Shown here: in pieces, positions 1 through 11,000 of the stretch
Layout of the letters: every line of letters begins with the position of its first letter
How positions within the stretch are numbered: position 1 is the stretch's first letter
NCBI RefSeq assembly: GCF_963675165.1
Contig: NC_087379.1
Location: forward strand, 1,373,001 to 1,437,000
Length of the DNA: 64,000 nucleotides
Direction: 5' to 3'
From: Halichondria panicea
Lineage: Eukaryota; Porifera; Demospongiae; Suberitida; Halichondriidae
The notes under the pieces: generated by a model
The model's database searches: none
What the model was told of the DNA's origin: nothing
What the model saw: the letters and a program-made list of their open reading frames with translations, nothing else
Program-made: the position numbers and the translations under genes

Positions 1-95
1 GAGATACAAGTCTCAAAGCCAGCAATGCAGTGACCTCGAGAACAAGCCGCTCATGATATCGAGGCTAGTACAAGAGCAAGACTTTTGATTGTATC

Positions 96-132
96 TTAGC
101 CTCGATTCCAGGCCGGCCTTGAATCGAGGCTA
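96..132. repeat. Short foldback (TTAGCCTCGATTC arms)
   Basis: The arms TTAGCCTCGATTC and GAATCGAGGCTAA flank a short GC-rich loop. Related arms (CTAGCCTCG..CCCAGGC) recur at 50.58-50.76 kb, so this is a repeat family rather than a chance hairpin. Confidence 0.7.
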
Positions 133-1449
133 ATTGTATCTCTGCTTCTGAGCAAAATTGGCGAAAATAAAATTTGACCCCCCCTGAAAAATAACGTTTT
201 AAACTGATCGATAGACACTAAAAACTAGGCTTGAAGTAGTCTGCAAGAGAAGTTTGGATAAATCCAATTAGTGAGCTTAATTAGCTAAGGTTGAGTGGTT
301 CCAGCCTCCTCTGGCGCAGCGGGGTCCAATTTGGGGGATCGACTAAGTTCACCCAAGTTGATGAGGATCACGTGATACTGATCGACCTTTGTCCTCCTCA
401 CAACATTAATTTATGCAAGGAAACTTCAGTGATTCAATAACTAATACCTACACATGCTTATAAGTTATACACTGTAGATAATTAAGCCTATGCAATTATT
501 ATTGCATGCTATAGCTATAATTATGGATGCATTACTACAGAGTTGGAGAGTGCAGAGTTGGCCTATACTATGAAGGCTACTTGCAGTTGATGACATAATC
601 TTGGACTGATATTATACACTAATTAGTGAGACAGCATCAAGCATACAAGCATGCACAGTATCAATATTTGGTATAAACTATTGAACGGTTGTGCACAATG
701 CAAGCACTGCTCAAAAAACAAATGCCAAAAGTGACAAACAAGGAAAGATGGACAATAAACTCTGAGACAATTATTGAATAAACAGAGCAGTAATGTACAG
801 TAATATATAAGCGTAATAAGACTCTTTCACTCTGCAGGTCCCTACTTGTAGCAGTCAGGCGAAGATATCTGGGAAAAGAAAAATGTGGTCAACTTATGAT
901 ACTCCTTTTCTGTTGACAGACATGCACACAACATTAATAGATTGCCAATTAACATTAATGTATGGTCAACATTAAAGAAAGAGTGCAAACATGCTCGGCT
1001 ACAAGGTACAAAAAAAACATGAAAACTACCCAGTACTCCCATCAGGCCCACAGATGTGTATACTATACTGACTGTCATAATTGTTATAAAAGTGCATAAA
1101 CCAGCATAATTCTCACCCCAAAAATGTGCCTATTATACTGTAATTTATCGGACACTTAACGTGCTCTATATCAGATCTGTTCCAATTATACCTGGACAAT
1201 TTTCAAAATAATTGCTGTCCGATAAATTAGAACATTATGTCATAATTTATACGGTAGTATAATTATAATTAATAGTATAGTGCAATATGGAACTAATAGC
1301 ACAAGTATAACAAGCAATGGCATGCAAGGCTACTAATTGCACGAGATGCCGTAGCCGAGTACTATTAGTGCTTGTTTTATGAATGCCTTATCACGAGTAT
1401 AACCATACTAATCGTGTATGATTAAGTTTTTTGACGTTATGAAAACAAT

Positions 1450-1510
1450 ACGTTGTCATTAACAGCGTGCAATTACTTGACAGGTAATTGTACGCTGTCA
1501 ATGACAACGT
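1450..1510. repeat. Foldback, ~25-bp arms
   Basis: The arm ACGTTGTCATTAACAGCGTG reappears inverted as CGCTGTCAATGACAACGT after a 7-base spacer. No coding capacity; a likely MITE core or hairpin. Confidence 0.7.
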
Positions 1511-2496
1511 GCAATATTACTGTACTGGATGTGATACGGGATTAATTGCTGTACACTCTCCATGCAGTCGCTAATAGCACATCATACGATTATGATTGAA
1601 ATAATACCAGCATATTCTACCAACCCCTATACCGTAAGCTAGCCCAGTAACTCCATACACACCCTGAAGAGTATACCTGCATGGGCATGTGAACATAATT
1701 TCAGCCGGGGTATTTTATAATGAGATGGCCAAGATTGTGGTGGAAACTGAGTGGGAGAGATAATTATGTCATGTGTACTATAATGTCGCCATGCTTCCGC
1801 TTTCCAGCTGTGTTTTGCTACCCTTAAGGTTCACTGCAAGAAAATGGAAACTACTGGTTACTGGGATATCTACGCAGCAGCTAACTTGATGAAGGCTACA
1901 TCTTCTCGGTAAGCCGGCAACCAGACAGCCAATGTTACCACTGATTCATTGGATTTGCTATTGACCCGTTAGATATTTCCCACCAAAGGGATACTATACA
2001 TGCATATAATACTATATAGAGCTCAAATACTTTGGAATGCCACTTTGCCCCTTCTATACACAGAGAAAAGAGGTGTGCTGTTTTAGACCCTGAGCGTGTG
2101 CTATATTAGCACCGTGGTGTGCTAAACAGTGATTCAGCACACTACATGTACTGTTTTGTAGGCATATAGCACAGCCTACGGGTTGTATTGGTGTGCTTTT
2201 TCATGGCTTGTATTTTTGATGTTCGATTAATGTGCTAAATGGACTGTGCTAAATGTAATGGGTGTGCTGAAACAGGTAAACATGCTAATTAAACACAGTA
2301 GTGTGCTGTTTTCAGTACCAAATAAGGGCATGCAGTACAACAGATGTGCCACTGCAGCTGCATAGCAACAAACATTTTTTTTTATTTGCTGTTCTTGCAA
2401 AGAAGAAAAGAAGTTGAGTTTAGACATGGTTTGAGAGCTGTTTGACAAAACTGTGGAACTATAGGTGAGTTTCCCTCAACATGCTGAACAATGCTG

Positions 2497-2761
2497 TACA
2501 ATGTAATTGCACAGCTATTGTATAATAATTATTGTACCAGGGTGTCATACAGTACACAGGGAAGCATCTGTACAATGTAATTGCACAGCTATTGTATTGT
2601 ACCAGGTGTCGTACAGTACACAGGGGGAGTCGCATCTGCACAATGTAATTGCACAGCTATTGTATTGTACCAGGTGTCATACAGTACACAGGGGAGCATC
2701 TGTACAATGTAATTGCACAGCTATTGTATAATAATTATTGTACAGTACACAGGGGGAGTAT
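2497..2761. repeat. Tandem repeat, 4 copies of ~62-73 bp
   Basis: The unit begins with CTGTACAATGTAATTGCACAG and ends with CAGTACACAGGGGGAG. Copies differ by a few substitutions and by presence of an ATAATAATTATT insert. The short frames crossing it on both strands are by-products of the repeat. Confidence 0.9.
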
Positions 2762-3019
2762 CCCCCCTGGCGAAAGCGACTAAATACAGGAATATGTCCA
2801 ACGTCGACCTTTGAACCATACATATAAAATACGCGTTTTAGTGGTAAAAAACGTTATTAATTTTTTTCTTCAGAGCAGATGAGCGCTAGCTATAGCTAGG
2901 GCCTGGGGCCAGGGAGAGCAGACTGCAGTCGCTGCTAGCCTCCTTGTGGTGAACCATGTATCCTCTACTATATCTATGGCACAAGTAAGGTATAGTCTAT
3001 ACATATTAAGAGGCACACT

Positions 3020-3820
3020 CAGGGGCGTTTCTAGAGATTGAAGCAGGAGGGTGCTCAAAAGTACAGAAAAAAATGGAACCGCGCGCATAGCGTGCGCGAT
3101 TTTACGCCCCTGCATTTATTGCGGCGTATCTTTCATACATCCAGCTCCTCCCCCATGCAGCCTTGCAGCAAAAAAGTACAGCACACTGCCCAAGAAAAGA
3201 GCGGCTCCTACTATTCTCCTCTAGAGCTTCTCTCTTCCATTCTAGTTCTGTTACTATGTTACTAGACAAAGCATCTAGCTACAATAAATTTTCTGTGTAT
3301 CTTCTTGTAAATGACAATATAATGTATAATGTTGTAGTTTGTAGCCCAAAGTAATCTATAGTACCGGTACTATAGCTCATAGTTCCCTGCTAAATACACT
3401 CAAATGGGATCTAATGCATGCATAGCGTGATAATAAGACATAATTATGAGTCAGTCATCTTGTAGGATCTCCATGCACTATTCTTCTGGGGTACATCCTA
3501 GCAAACTGGTCAATCACAATGGGGATGTCCAGTCATTCTAGTGTTAGTCATTGCTTCTCAGTATCTCTCAGTGGAGCAAGAGGTGACTGGGATAGTGCAG
3601 AGGATTTATTATGCATGCAATTAGCAACAACATTGGAATGGCAATACATGTACTGATTGCACATGCTCAATTGGGCGTGGTCATGACTTGTAATCGTTGT
3701 GTCAATGAGATAGAGCTGCACAGTTAGCTAGCTAGCTACTGAGTGATACGATTAATTAGGTTGTCTGGGAGGACAGGGGGGTGCTCAAGCCCCCAAAGCC
3801 CCCCATTGTACACGCCACTG
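3020..3820. mobile_element. hAT-like non-autonomous element (CAGGGGCGT...ACGCCACTG)
   Basis: The left end CAGGGGCGTTTCTAG and right end TACACGCCACTG match the CAGNGGCGTA-type termini of animal hAT-derived MITEs. Both ends are followed by a similar GGGGTGCTCAA stretch. No transposase exon is visible. Target-site duplication is not clear. Confidence 0.55.
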
Positions 3821-3895
3821 ACACTTGCGTGCATATGGGAAGGACAAGCAGGCATACTAGGCTAAAATGAAGGCATTGGAGGAGTGTCAGAAGCA

Positions 3896-6800
3896 TGCAG
3901 AGAGAGAAGATTGATATGGAAAGAGACGCTGAGAAACAGCTGAGGGAACTGACACAGCTGAGGGAAAAGTTTGAGGTGCTGATGGAGTATAATTATATAT
4001 AATTAGAGCATGAATATAGAGGCAATTACTTAGCATTCATTTTCATAACCTGAAAATCAAATTTTGAATGAGTGCCTGCATGCTATACGCTTCAGGATTA
4101 TCGTCGGAGGAGCTGGCTGGATCAATTGGAAAGAGAATTAACGAGAGGTTGTGACAGATATGCGTCACACAGATGAGGGAGGAGGATAAGATGAGACGTC
4201 TCAATGAGGTTTGTACCATGCTTGAATCACAATGAAAAGATGGTACCGTACCCTCGCGAAAATACGCCCACCCTTTTCTGCAAGAAGTCTAGGCTTTTAG
4301 GAGACTGGGCGTTTAATCGCGAACGGCGAGTTTTCATTCGAATATACGCCCACCCGCGGCCTCAAATCGAGGTTTACACTTTGCTATGCCTACATATATA
4401 GTATGAACATTTTATATACAACAACAATGTTAAACTAATGCATGAGTATGATTAAAGCATGACAAGAGAATGAACATGAAGAAGTGGACTCTGACTCTAT
4501 TCGTTGCTTGTTGATGTTAGATGTAGCAGAAACTTCTCGAAGGATGGTAGGTCATACTCCTACAGAGCAGCTATCAGGTACTTTGTTTCAGAAAACCATG
4601 CAAGGCAAGGTAACCTGCAAAATTAGCGTGTGTGATAACTTTCTTGGACTTTGCGTTTTCCTTTCTCAGCATATAGGACTACTTGTTCCCTGCATATACA
4701 TCTTCAGGGGCAAACAGATCCATACAGAGAAACTGATCTTGGTCCAGCAATGAGTATAGTCTTACTATAGTACTACTACCTAAAACTTCCTTTCTTCACT
4801 AAAATTAATAGTAAACATGTGGTACATGGTATTCAGCTACTGCGCATGCTCAACTTATTCTGGGTGGGCTTATAATCGAGTGAAAATACCCTCGTGTAAG
4901 AACTTCGAAGCAAAAGAGGGGATGGGCGTTTATTCAAGATGGGCTTATTTTCGCGAGGGTACGGTATGTGTTCCCACTCACAATTTTTGATCGGACGTGA
5001 TTTTTATGCACTTCCCCCACTATAATAAAAATATGATTTTGCAGTTTTATATATAGCCTAGTATGCTTTTTAATCCAAAAGGCCTCGTAAATGAATTCAG
5101 CGTAACTTTTTAGACAACAGACAGTACTTTCAACGGAGGATCATGCAGGGGCTTATACATTGGCAACACTATAATTGCTATTACAAGTCCATGCCCAATT
5201 GCAGGATCGTAGCCAGGATTTTTTGGAAGAGGGGGCAAAACCTATGAGCCGCGCAGCGCCGAAATTTTGACCAGAAGCCACGCCTCTTAATTATGACGTC
5301 ATAGTTGATTTCTTGGGTGTGGCCTGATGTTTAGAAAGCTAGTTTAGCGAACTGTCTATAGATTTAGACCAGAATAGCTCACAGTTTAGGGACTAAATCG
5401 TTTTGCTTGCCTACTAGCTAGCTAACTGCAGCAAGATTGGGAAGAAAGGGAGTGCTCAGCAAGATAATCAGCTACACTAACCTGAGCTGAGTAGTAGAGA
5501 TCCAGAAAAAGGGGGGGCATTTTCCCCCTTTGCCACCCCCTGCCTACGCCACTGAATTGAGATGAGCAATCAGGATTTGAAATAATAATTATGACAATTA
5601 TCAATAAAAGTAGTAATCACAACAATACATTATGACTTTCTGTATAGTTGGAGAAGTGTTGGCAAAGGTACAATGAGCATTCCCGGCAGGTGAAGGAAGA
5701 GGAAGAAGCACAGAGAGCCTGGGATATGCAAGAAAGAGAGAAGCGGATAAGAAAGAGAGAGAAATTCCTCCAAGTTCTCAAAAAGAGGGATGAAGGTGAA
5801 TTTCTTTCAGTCTAAAATTTGTCTGTCAATCTAGTGCCTTTGCTGGCTATAGTATTGTCTGTTGCATACAACACTGTTACTGTAATTGCCAGTGGCTTGA
5901 TTGCCTCAGTGTTCCTATACCTATGTTTACTATAATGACTCTAATCCTCCCCTTATTTTCACAAAGTGTCTGATACCTGAAAGACCCCATAATTATGAAG
6001 TTACATGCATGTATAATTATTATTTGCCACCTTATAGTGCAATTTGTTTCTCTATACTTCAGAGCTCCAAGAAAAACTGCATGAGGAGAACCACCAACAA
6101 GCAGAGCAACTCAAAGAACAGGCAGACTATCTAGAAAAGAGAAAGCAAATGGTGGTAGAGAACGAAGTGTTAAAGTGGAAGAAGGGCTTTCAGAGGAAGC
6201 AGGAGAACTGGAGTAACGTTGTCAGCCAACACAGAGAGGCTATGTAAGGCTAAGTATTATGTTAAAGTGTTTATACATGTAGCTGTACAACACAGTCACC
6301 TATGCATGCATGCAGGGAGACTGGAACACTTGACCTTAGCGGTCACTAATTGTATTTCCAAACTTCTTTACTTCAAGCGTATAATACATAGACTCTATAG
6401 GTTTAGTGCCTGTAAAGCTTAGAACGTTATTTTGGCAGGGGGGCTCAGTTGAATCAGAAGCAGAGATACAAGTATATACGTTTAGTGTACACACACATGC
6501 AGCATTTGACAACCCCCTCCTATAATTATGTGTACTTAGCATCAACCTCCCTCCTTTCACCTCCTATGCACCCACCCACACATCTCCCACACCCATGCAG
6601 GAAGAAGAGACAAGAGAAGCATTTGGAGGAGCTGTTCGATCGCAACCATCTCCCCTCAGTCACCACACGATGCACTCGCAATTTTCGAAAGTTTGGTGGT
6701 TCCTCGAGACCAGGTACTATGGAGAAATCATACCCTCCCCAATCCACTACTGTCAGATTTACTACCAAGCCAAGAGTACATTTTGTTGAAGTGAGTGCAG

Positions 6801-7643
6801 TCACCAGTATACTAATGGCATCGTGGGCTATAATTATAAGATAAAATTATACTGCATGTAAAACATTGTAATAATTCTATTCCAACAGAAAGGGTTGCTC
6901 CTGCACTATCCTATTCAATTCACACTACACATTTTTCTTCTATACAAGGTCATGTATGTACATGTATACGTATACCGTATGCCTGTATAAATCGAGGGTA
7001 CAAAGTAGTTTTCGCTGATTAAGCATGCATCTACCACGAATATTTATACCCATGAATTTAATATTACAATTAAATCTGCTAAAACTTTTCGAACGGCCAT
7101 TCCACGAAATTTTATACCCTCGAAATAATTATACCCACTATACGGTATGTACTGTCGTTATGGGATACCAAGCAATGCATACAATTATAAAGTAAATCTG
7201 TTTCTTTCTTATAATAATTATACACGCACTGTCAGGCATCTCTACCTAATGAGAGTGCTATGAAGGATGGTGGTGTGAGACAATCACGCGGCGATAATCA
7301 GATCATATCCAAACAGGAAGAGACGCGTCCATTGGAGGGTGGTGGTGGTGCGGATACAAGCAAGAGGGGTAACACAGCCGATCTCGATCACAACGACTCG
7401 TATGATATTCATCTGGAGAGAAGTCGAAAATGGAGCAAGACCGACAGTGATGGAATCCAGCAAAGTGATCTGTCTCCCGTACTGGATAAGAATGGGTGTG
7501 CGGGGAGTAAGACAAGCCTTGTCCGAGATGACGTTAGTCTGTTGTCACATGACGTTAGTTTGCTGAGTCAGCAGAAGAGTACAGCCTCTGATCTGATTGG
7601 ACGCGTACTGGATAAAGCGACTGTCAAGGTTGCAGATCGATAA
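3896..7643 (+). CDS. Coiled-coil protein (unknown), 5' end uncertain
   Basis: Four exons join with fully consistent phases: 5648-5795, 6063-6243, 6601-6790 and 7236-7643 (stop TAA). They encode about 308 residues. The first two are Glu/Lys/Arg/Gln-rich and heptad-like (QEREKRIRKREKFLQ; KLHEENHQQAEQL), so a long coiled coil is likely. The third ends in a basic segment (TRNFRKFGG). The last is hydrophilic, with Gly, Ser and Asp runs and two VSLLSHD/VSLLSQ repeats. Two more upstream pieces read as coiled coil: about 3899-3985 (AEKQLRELTQLREKFE) and 4096-4208 (MREEDKMRRLNE). They do not join cleanly: 4096-4208 has an in-frame stop in the middle, and the donor after 3985 is in the wrong phase. The 5' half is therefore either mis-modelled or decaying. 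A 0.7-kb element sits 36 bases after the 4208 donor. I do not recognise the family; a cytoskeletal or ciliary coiled-coil protein is possible. Confidence 0.6.
4244..4966. mobile_element. MITE with TACCGTACCCTCGCGAAAATA ends
   Basis: Inverted termini TACCGTACCCTCGCGAAAATA and TTTTCGCGAGGGTACGGTA bound a 0.72-kb unit inside an intron of the coiled-coil gene. Both ends carry a second conserved block (GGGCGTTTATTC-like). No transposase frame is seen. It belongs to a TACCGTA-ended group found at least four times in this window. Confidence 0.8.
5202..5554. mobile_element. hAT-like MITE, copy 1 (TAGCCAGGATTTTTTGG...CCTACGCCACTG)
   Basis: About 350 bp ending TGCCTACGCCACTG. A second copy at 16142-16502 matches it closely along the whole length, including the shared block GCCACGCCTCTTAATTATGA. 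It lies in an intron of the coiled-coil gene. Confidence 0.75.
6971..7148. mobile_element. MITE with TATACCGTAT ends
   Basis: The left end TATACCGTATGCCTGTATAA and right end CCACTATACGGTAT are inverted. Internal arms AATCGAGGGTA and TACCCTCGAAAT also pair. It lies in the last intron of the coiled-coil gene. Confidence 0.7.
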
Positions 7644-7795
7644 GTGGAGTGGACAATTGAACATTGTTTGTGTGTATTAACTGCTTATAATTATAGGGCG
7701 CGTTGTAATGATCGGAATAATTCATTTTGAGAAAGCTTTTATACACAATTCCTACCACAGTGGTAAAGTGGGCATGCACACACATTATACATGTA

Positions 7796-7990
7796 ATCGA
7801 AATACAGCCATAATCAATGGCAGAGCTACGAAAAAAGAGCACACTGAATAATTATACTATAATATACTTATACTATGCTAGCTAAGTATTTTTGTCGAAA
7901 TACCAGCCATTATCAATGGCAGAGCTACGAAAAAAGAGCACACTATACTATACTTACACTATGCTAGCTAAGTATTTTTGTTGTTCTCCA
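7796..7990. repeat. Tandem duplication, ~100 bp x2
   Basis: The block CAATGGCAGAGCTACGAAAA...ACTATGCTAGCTAAGTATTTTTGT occurs twice in direct order with small indels. It lies in the 0.4-kb spacer between the convergent coiled-coil and Roc-COR genes, which otherwise shows nothing coding. Confidence 0.8.
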
Positions 7991-8035
7991 TGCAATAATT
8001 ATACTGTGACAGTATAATAGTCTCACAAATCTCTA

Positions 8036-11000
8036 TCAGGTTAATTTAGACTCTATTTCTTGGGCAAAGTCTCCACGGTCAATGACAGGAGACTTGAGTA
8101 CATCGATCAGTGCTTGCAGTGTGGGGGCGGGGGTGGATCGTGTCAACCATTGCTCCAGTAGTTTAGTGAAACAGTCATCACACTCATTCGGACAGTCCCT
8201 CTTGATAGCCTGAACACAACAGTGTACGTGGTGAATTAATATGGACATCAAACACTATGAACGTTTGAGATTATAAAGATGAATATTGCATGATGAAAAT
8301 GACAATCTTGTAAAAATTAATTACTCCATGTACTAACTGGTCATGCATGACTGTAATAGCCACTGGGTTGTTCGTAAACAATTTTATTACTACAAGTCAG
8401 TACACACAGTACACTACACACTCACATCTAGTGTTCCCTCTTTGATGCCCAATTGCACTCCCACAAAACGCCATTTTGCTTTAGCCTCCCATGCAGGCAG
8501 CTGCCCTCACTACTCTCAGGTGACAATCCACATTCAGGGGCTCTGTATGGAGAAGTAAAACACATCATTATCATGAGCACAATAAATAAGCAACGCACAC
8601 CACTATACACACAGTAACTCAGTACGTGTAAGGAAGTGTAAGTGCAATAATGTAATAGTACGTATACACACACACACTATGCATATCACTGTAGGGTAAC
8701 GTATTGTAGGTTCACCTTTGGGGTTGAGACGGCAAATATCAGGAGAAGTGGTAGCTTTTTCATTTTCCTGCAATTAGAAATCAAATAATTATCACTTGTG
8801 CTCCAAAGCAATGTGTAGTAGTACTGATGTAGTTTGACCACTTTATAATCTTGCAAACCTTAATGCTTGTTGCTATGTCTTCACGGCCAATAGTAGGAGA
8901 CTTAAGTGCTCTAACAACAGCAGACCAGGAGGGGGGAGGAGAGGAGCGCTTCACCCAGTGTGTCAGCATAGCCTCAAAGCATGGCTCAACCCATCGATAG
9001 TCCTTCTCAATACTCTGCATATACGTCAAACATGGACAGCCGTATTAATCTAAGAAACCCATGAGCTGCTAGGACGGGGGTAATAGTCTCACCTTCCTAG
9101 TATCGTAGTCAATGTCCAGTTCTATAGCCAGGCTGTACCAGTCAGAGCGTATCTCTTTGATCACTTCCTTTACATCAGCAAACAGCTGATCAGTTTCAGA
9201 GCCGGAGGCGTCCTCTGTTTACGAAAAAATAATGTGTACTCGTGGATAATGGGAAATGCAATCAATCTCATTGAAAACAATGCAGTAATTAATAACACAA
9301 CTTTAGCACCAGCTAAACAGTGAAATTGAGGAAAAATGGTATAATTATATAGGTAAAAAGATCACACAAACGCACACATCATTCAGGCTCTAATAACTCT
9401 TACCAACACTCTCTTTCAGTTCTTTCAGGCAGTGGTACACTGTAAAAAAAGACTTCTGGTTCTGAGAAATCTCGCAACTGATAAAATCATTGAAGTAACT
9501 ACGTGACGTGGCTTTGAATTCCAATTCGTTTTCAGTCCCTCTAAGTTTGGGTCTTCTCTTGCTCCACTCGAAGGAAAGGTTCTTTTCCTTCACATCTTGG
9601 TCAGAAGCAAAGGGCAGGGCAAGGAGGAAAACATCACTTTCCATGCTGACTTCCTGCATAAAATAAAAACAATAAAATTTGTTGGATCACTCCGCTAGCG
9701 CAATTAGTAAGTTCACTTACTTCTGCAAACCAGCATTTTTGGTCGGGCCTCACACAATTGCAAGTAAAATTCGGAAACACTCCTGTTTTGAGGAGGCAGA
9801 GCTTGGAACAATTTTCCTGTTTGCCGCAGTAGCAGTCGAAAGCGATAATCGGAGTGAGGAGAGGGCTGATGTCCTTCATGACAAAGACGACGGTTGAGAG
9901 GACGTAAGAACAAAGCTCGTGCATCGTATACTTCCTGTTCTGTCGAATAACCCGTATCTCGTAGCAATCGACGTGAGCAATCAGGGTAACAAAATGTTTG
10001 GCAGATTCGTCAATATGAAAGGAGACGAGGTTTCTCTTAACTGAAGAATCAACAAGTTTCCAAGTCATACCCAGAATGCCTTCGCCTTTACCCCCTCTTG
10101 AGATCAATTCACTGATCATGGCACAGAATATTCCAATGGGAACGCATTGAGGTTCGAATGTGATCTTGATAGGAGAAGGCGTGTCAATGCCAGTGGGGGG
10201 TGGTTTTGTTAGTTCCTCAGGAGATGCACACTTTAGAATAGCGGGGATGAAGTATGCTGTTTCAACCTTATCTGTGGTATGGCCTTCCTTCACTGTTGCG
10301 ATCTTGGCTAAAAGGTTGGAATGCTCGAGTAGTATGAGCAGCTTCTCGACAGGAATCAACTGGCCTTCCTTGCTTTCCTCTGAAATGCATTTAGTGATCG
10401 TCTTCAGTGAGAACAGTCCCCTGAGTGTCCAATTCTCTCTTACATATTCCGTGAATAGAATACCGCTTTCTTTGGAATGGAGCTCCAGTAGCGGCTTGAC
10501 AACGAGAGCACTGAGGCTGTTGAATACCACCTGGGGTTGCAAATGACAAACTCCTCAAAATAACCATCTTTGATGTCTGGACGATAGATCAGAGCTCCGA
10601 CAAACCGATCTAGGTACCAAATAGTGAATCGAACTTCCTCATCACTCATCTCCAATGCCTCGGTACCGATACGAATGCAGTCTTTCATAGAAACAATGTC
10701 ATAGTCCCTTAGTACAACTCCCAACAAAAGCTGTTGTGGGCGAATTCGAAGCTTGGCATCTTTGAAAAAGCTACTGATCATGCCTTGAAGATGCTCACAA
10801 AAAAGATCAATATCAGAACCAGTGCCTTCATAGTTGTTGACAGCTAAGAACTTCTTATTGTCTTTCTGGGTAGGAAGTAACTTCTTAAATTTGCTGGTAA
10901 TTGTGCACATGGCTTCACTTTTCTCGTCCAACTTTTGGTTTAAACGATCTTCGACTTTTTTCTTGAAAGCATCTGATCTGAGGTGCTGGCTGATTGTTTG

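Larger units (their letters stand above)
1..3019. other. Non-coding, repeat-rich stretch
   Basis: No exon chain with consistent splice phases was found on either strand. The stretch holds several foldbacks: 96-132, 1140-1232 (arms TTTATCGGACA / TGTCCGATAAA) and 1450-1510. It also holds a four-copy tandem repeat near 2.5-2.76 kb and many ATAATTAT and TGCATGCA words. An undetected 5' exon of the coiled-coil gene to the right is possible. Confidence 0.6.
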
